From: Syntrophomonadaceae bacterium
GTDB lineage: Bacteria > Bacillota > Syntrophomonadia > Syntrophomonadales > Syntrophomonadaceae
Length of the DNA stretch: 8,215 nt
Reading direction: 5' to 3'
Assembly (NCBI GenBank): GCA_028683995.1
Contig: JAQUGU010000002.1
Location: forward strand, 1-8,215
Made by a program: the position numbers and the translations under genes. Position 1 is the stretch's first letter. Each line of letters begins with the position of its first letter. Under the pieces are notes generated by a model that saw nothing but the letters and a program-made list of their open reading frames with translations, was not told the origin of the DNA and searched no databases. Below are positions 5,617-8,215 of the stretch, one piece after another.

Positions 5617-6231
5617 TTAATTAAACCAGTATTCCCCTAATAAACGATCAATAATTATGGAAACCGCACTGCGTACCGACAAATGATTATAACTGGCATC
5701 CCCCTGTACTGGTTCCAGTATATAAGTACAGGATTCCATTAAGCCTGTATCCATCCCCCAACCGGTACCAAAAAGAATTAAAAATACCTGCTCATTATTA
5801 AAAATCTTGTCCTTCATATCACGGTAGGATACGGTATTAGGATGAACCCTGGCATCGGTAGCTATAGTATCCGGTTTTCGGCCAGTCTCATCTTCGATTA
5901 GTCCCAAAACTTCCTGCAGGCTATCTACCGTCCTTAGCCGGTTAAAGGCTTCCTTTCTATCAGGGTTATAGCTTCCCCCGTAGCCCTCCTGCCAATAAGA
6001 AACTATCTCTTTTATCAATCGGTGCTGGCTGGGTGAAGGATGAACCACCAAAAAACCCTCCACATTATAGGTCCTGGCTACCCGAGAAATATCATGCAAG
6101 TCCAGATTGGTAACCGAAGTGGTGATAATATCCTTGCGCTTGTTATACATGGGATAATGCAGAAGTGCTATATAGACTTTGCTCTTACGGGTGCCAGGCA
6201 CCGGACTTATTGACTTATTAGAGTTCGTCAC
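5617..6231 (-). CDS. SPOUT-type RNA methyltransferase, TM1570-like (Methyltrn_RNA_4 / RNA_Me_trans family)
   Basis: The 204-residue protein matches the trmD-linked family typified by Thermotoga TM1570, a SAM-dependent SPOUT methyltransferase whose RNA target has not, to my knowledge, been established. Visible family blocks are VYIALLHYPMYNK (19–31), TTSVTNLDLHDISR (37–50), the ATDAR segment (124–128), LILFGTGWGM (151–160, the likely knot and cofactor-binding loop) and YNHLSVRSAVSIIIDRLLG (181–199). The first 17 residues (TNSNKSISPVPGTRKSK) are unconserved and carry a 13-base DNA palindrome. The start is GTG 6231 inside the last codons of trmD, a 14-base overlap, with a weak GGGAG ahead. An in-frame GTG at residue 11 is possible but has no ribosome binding site. 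The overlap implies translational coupling to trmD. Confidence 0.9.
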   Translation of the reverse strand: MTNSNKSISPVPGTRKSKVYIALLHYPMYNKRKDIITTSVTNLDLHDISRVARTYNVEGFLVVHPSPSQHRLIKEIVSYWQEGYGGSYNPDRKEAFNRLRTVDSLQEVLGLIEDETGRKPDTIATDARVHPNTVSYRDMKDKIFNNEQVFLILFGTGWGMDTGLMESCTYILEPVQGDASYNHLSVRSAVSIIIDRLLGEYWFN

Positions 6232-6961
6232 CGTTTATTTGCTCCCTAAATAGTATTTCCTGTAATAGTTCTTTTTCTTCGGCATCATATTCCCGGTTTA
6301 AAAGTAATTCCGGACGTTTGAGCAAGGTCATTAACAGGCTCTGTTGCTTACGCCAGCGGCGTATGTTTTCATGATGACCGGAAAGTAAAACCTCCGGTAC
6401 CTCCTGTCCCTGATAAGTACGGGGACGCGTATAATGAGGGTATTCCAGCAGCGATTGGGAAAATGATTCTTCATATGCTGATTCTTCTGCACCCAGTACC
6501 CCTGGAATCATGCGCGCTACAGCATCTACTACTACCATCGCCGCTAATTCTCCACCAGTTAAAATATAATCACCGATAGATATTTCTTCATCCACCAGTT
6601 CCATAACTCGATAATCAATACCCTCATAATGCCCGCAAAGTAATACCAGGTGGTTTTTTTGGCCCAATTCTTCCACCCGTGCTTGATTCAAGGTTTTACC
6701 CTGAGGAGATAGATACACCAGCCAGGAATCTGCTTTTTTACAGCTGGCAATGGCCGGAACTACCACATCTGCCTTCATAACCATGCCGGCACCTCCCCCG
6801 AAGGGATAATCATCAGCTTGCTGGTGCTTTCCCGGAGCAAAATCCCTTATATTTATCAAATTAATTTCCAGTAAGCCCTTTTCCCGAGCCCTTTTAATAA
6901 TACTCTCATTAAACGGAGAAACAAACATCTCCGGAAAAAGGCTTAAAATATCAATCTTCAT
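6218..6961 (-). CDS. trmD: tRNA (guanine37-N1)-methyltransferase TrmD
   Basis: TrmD puts the m1G37 mark on tRNAs reading CNN-type codons and so prevents +1 frameshifts. It is a trefoil-knot SPOUT dimer using SAM. The 247-residue protein shows MKIDILSLFPEMF at the N-terminus, PFGGGAGMVMK (53–63), LCGHYEGIDYRV (108–119), SIGDYILTGGELA (128–140, knot and SAM pocket), PHYTRP (175–180) and SGHHENIRRWR (194–204, toward the tRNA-binding C-domain). ATG 6961 is preferred over the in-frame GTG at 6970. The AGGTGG site is placed for the ATG, the GTG overlaps that site, and family members begin MKID. The end overlaps the following methyltransferase by 14 bases. Unusually, 117 bp separate it from rimM. 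Confidence 0.97.
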   Translation of the reverse strand: MKIDILSLFPEMFVSPFNESIIKRAREKGLLEINLINIRDFAPGKHQQADDYPFGGGAGMVMKADVVVPAIASCKKADSWLVYLSPQGKTLNQARVEELGQKNHLVLLCGHYEGIDYRVMELVDEEISIGDYILTGGELAAMVVVDAVARMIPGVLGAEESAYEESFSQSLLEYPHYTRPRTYQGQEVPEVLLSGHHENIRRWRKQQSLLMTLLKRPELLLNREYDAEEKELLQEILFREQINGDEL

Positions 6962-6983
6962 GTTAACCACCTGTAGAATGGAA

Positions 6984-7066
6984 ATAGACGCAGAACCTTA
7001 AGGGAACTACGCAAATTCCTTTAGGATTAAAATAGAGAGAAATGCGAAGCATTTTAACCATAATTC
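6984..7066. repeat. Repeat-like insertion between rimM and trmD
   Basis: On the plus strand, ATAGACGCAGAA (6984–6995) is followed directly by a stem-loop at 6996–7025 (10 pairs, one bulged base, nine-base loop). After that comes AAATGC-GAA-GCATTT (7040–7054), a second small hairpin. CATAATTC at 7059–7066 repeats at 7080–7087 inside the end of rimM. The segment 7003–7022 matches 1269–1288 at 17 of 20 bases, and the AGACGCAGAA core recurs in other gaps. It looks like a short intergenic repeat element lying in the transcribed spacer. No coding potential was seen. Confidence 0.55.
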
Positions 7067-7078
7067 TTAATTTTTAAT

Positions 7079-7597
7079 TCATAATTCAATAAGTCCTGGC
7101 AGCAGCCTGACCCGCATAATTTTCTCTGCCAGGTTAACTTCCAGTATCACATCTTTAATGGCCGGTAATAGAATCTCACCATACTCGGGCGACTGTACCA
7201 CATAGACATCATTGGCCCCAGTCTCCAGTACCTCGGTAAGCTCCCCCAGACACCCCTTTTCTTCATCATATACGGATAAGCCCTGCAGTTGAAAATGATA
7301 ATAATGGCCTGCAGGCAGCGGATATAGCTGGCTCTCGTCTATTTTTAGCAGGGCATTCCGATAATCCTTTGCTAATTCCAGGCTGTCAATCCCCTGCAGT
7401 TTTAGCAGATAGGATTCTCCATGGGAACGTGCAACCTCCACCATTACCTCTTTGGCATTACCATTTTGCCATAGAATAACCGTTTTCAGTTTTTTAAACC
7501 TCTCTGGAAAATCAGTTAGGGGCATTATCCTCACCATACCCTGATATCCATAGGTTCCCACTATCTTTCCTATATTAATTAAAACCTCTTCCTTCAA
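7079..7597 (-). CDS. rimM: 16S rRNA processing / ribosome maturation factor RimM
   Basis: RimM binds S19 and helps mature the 3' head domain of the 30S subunit. From the chosen TTG start the protein has 172 residues, the usual size. An N-terminal RimM barrel begins INIGKIVGTYGYQGMVRI (7–24). Next comes the YYHFQLQGL linker (99–107) and a C-terminal PRC-barrel with GANDVYVV (127–134), ILLPAIKDV (142–150) and the closing LLPGLIEL. The frame is open 15 codons further, to ATG 7642, but only the TTG at 7597 has a good ribosome binding site (AAGAGGG, seven bases ahead) and a family-like N-terminus. The upstream ATGs have none, so the start is likely but not certain. The stop codon overlaps a CATAATTC repeat of the spacer element. 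Confidence 0.95.
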   Translation of the reverse strand: MKEEVLINIGKIVGTYGYQGMVRIMPLTDFPERFKKLKTVILWQNGNAKEVMVEVARSHGESYLLKLQGIDSLELAKDYRNALLKIDESQLYPLPAGHYYHFQLQGLSVYDEEKGCLGELTEVLETGANDVYVVQSPEYGEILLPAIKDVILEVNLAEKIMRVRLLPGLIEL

Positions 7598-7649
7598 ACT
7601 ACTGCCCTCTTTATCCTGCCGGGGAATCATACCCGGACACATAAATAAT

Positions 7650-7674
7650 GATAGGGCTATGATCTAGCCCTATC
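7650..7674 (-). terminator. Hairpin overlapping the khpA stop codon (attenuator or stabilising stem)
   Basis: A perfect 10-bp stem (7650–7659 with 7665–7674) has a five-base loop, and the khpA TAG stop lies within it. On the minus strand it is followed by ATTATTTATG, only a weak T-rich tail. That makes full termination before the essential rimM and trmD genes doubtful. Partial termination or protection of the rpsP–khpA message end is more likely. Confidence 0.55.
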
Positions 7675-7900
7675 TTAATATCTCTATGACAACCCTTTTA
7701 CCTTCTTTAGCCGCGGTTGCTTTGGTAATGGTACGAATAGCTTTGGCGATTTTACCCTGTTTACCTATTACTTTACCCATGTCATCGGGTGCAACCCGAA
7801 GCTCCAGAATGATAGATCTTTCTCCTTCGATTTCTGTTACATTAACCGCATCCGGGTCATCAACTAAAGCCCTGGCAATGAATTCGACTAAATCCTTCAT
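7670..7900 (-). CDS. khpA: KH-domain RNA-binding protein KhpA (YlqC)
   Basis: This 76-residue protein is a single KH domain. The RNA-binding loop is GKQG at 46–49 in MGKVIGKQGKIAKAIR, followed by the usual ITKATAAKEGKRVVIEIL. In Firmicutes KhpA pairs with KhpB (Jag/EloR), binds RNA, and in streptococci influences cell elongation and division. Its fixed place between rpsP and rimM also suggests a link to ribosome biogenesis. ATG 7900 has an AGGGGGTGG site about nine bases ahead. It follows rpsP by 29 bp with no promoter visible, so it is co-transcribed with rpsP. Its stop codon lies inside a hairpin. Confidence 0.95.
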   Translation of the reverse strand: MKDLVEFIARALVDDPDAVNVTEIEGERSIILELRVAPDDMGKVIGKQGKIAKAIRTITKATAAKEGKRVVIEILR

Positions 7901-7929
7901 TTTATGTTTCCACCCCCTGCTAAAGAGTA

Positions 7930-8196
7930 CTACTTGCGGTTAGCTGCAAATTTGGTCATAATCCCCTGTTTCTGAAAAAGGGATTTGGCCGTATCGGATG
8001 GTTTAGCTCCGTTGGTCAGCCATTTTAAAGCCTTTTCTTCATCAATGTTGATAGTTACCGGATCAGTTGAGGGATCATAAAAACCAATTTCCTCAATAAA
8101 TCTGCCATCTCTGGGGGACCTGGCATCAGCCACAACAACTCTATAAAAAGGGTTCTTCTTGGCTCCCATTCTTTTCAGTCTTATTCTCGTTGCCAT
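7930..8196 (-). CDS. rpsP: 30S ribosomal protein S16
   Basis: S16 is an early-assembly 30S protein that binds the 5' domain of 16S rRNA. The 88-residue product starts MATRIRLKRMGAKKNPFYRV and includes VVVADARSPRDGRFIEEIG, DPVTINIDEEKALKWL and NGAKPSDTAKSLF, all typical of the family, and its length is normal. It is complete. ATG 8196 has AGGAGGTG at an ideal distance, close to the right edge of the window. It is the first visible gene of the block. Any promoter, and the ffh-type gene often found upstream in Firmicutes, would be beyond the window. Confidence 0.98.
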   Translation of the reverse strand: MATRIRLKRMGAKKNPFYRVVVADARSPRDGRFIEEIGFYDPSTDPVTINIDEEKALKWLTNGAKPSDTAKSLFQKQGIMTKFAANRK

Positions 8197-8215
8197 CTAT
8201 TCACCTCCTTTATGT

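Noticed and set aside
1..8215. CRISPR, phage, transposase or a new defence-type protein system
   Set aside because: No regularly spaced repeats with spacers, no transposase, integrase or toxin-antitoxin-like genes, and every long minus-strand frame belongs to a recognisable family. The window is mostly conserved housekeeping.

Overview
The window is an ordinary chromosomal segment of a Gram-positive, low-to-moderate G+C bacterium. It looks like an anaerobic clostridium (Bacillota, class Clostridia). The evidence is the conserved rpsP–khpA–rimM–trmD–RNA methyltransferase–rplS–rbgA order, strong AGGAGG-type ribosome binding sites with GTG and TTG starts in use, an L19-type leader, and a YedE-type selenium/sulfur membrane protein. 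A Syntrophomonas-like organism is my impression only. Every gene I can support lies on the minus strand, so transcription runs from high to low coordinates.

Right part (8196 down to 4229) is the ribosome-maturation and tRNA-modification block. It runs rpsP (S16), khpA (KH RNA-binding protein), rimM (30S maturation factor), trmD (tRNA m1G37 methyltransferase), a SPOUT-type RNA methyltransferase of the TM1570 type overlapping trmD, rplS (L19) and rbgA (50S assembly GTPase). Inside it, rplS has its own extended −10 promoter and a structured L19-type leader. Hairpins follow khpA and rplS, and a strong terminator follows rbgA. The usually tight rimM–trmD junction is opened by 117 bp of repeat-like sequence.

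Middle part (4018 to 2727) is a two-gene unit. It encodes a YedE/YeeE-type membrane protein with paired GCPLR cysteine motifs and a 69-residue TusA-like protein with the CPxP motif. The stop codon of the first runs directly into the Shine-Dalgarno of the second. Selenium-related transport is the best reading, with thiosulfate uptake (TsuA/TsuB type) as the alternative. A 13-bp perfect terminator closes the unit only about 20 bp ahead of the next gene.

Left part (2625 to 1) holds a membrane-anchored CapA-family metallophosphatase-like protein, then a 317-bp gene-free stretch, then the first 374 codons of an old-yellow-enzyme/2,4-dienoyl-CoA-reductase-type flavoprotein that runs off the left edge.

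I found no tRNA, rRNA, CRISPR array, transposase or phage gene, and no clearly new protein system. The most interesting signal is a dispersed intergenic repeat. Its AGACGCRGA core occurs in three intergenic gaps. Two of those gaps (1124–1440 and 6962–7078) also share three motif blocks in the same order and orientation, as if they were long and short copies of one mobile or structured element.
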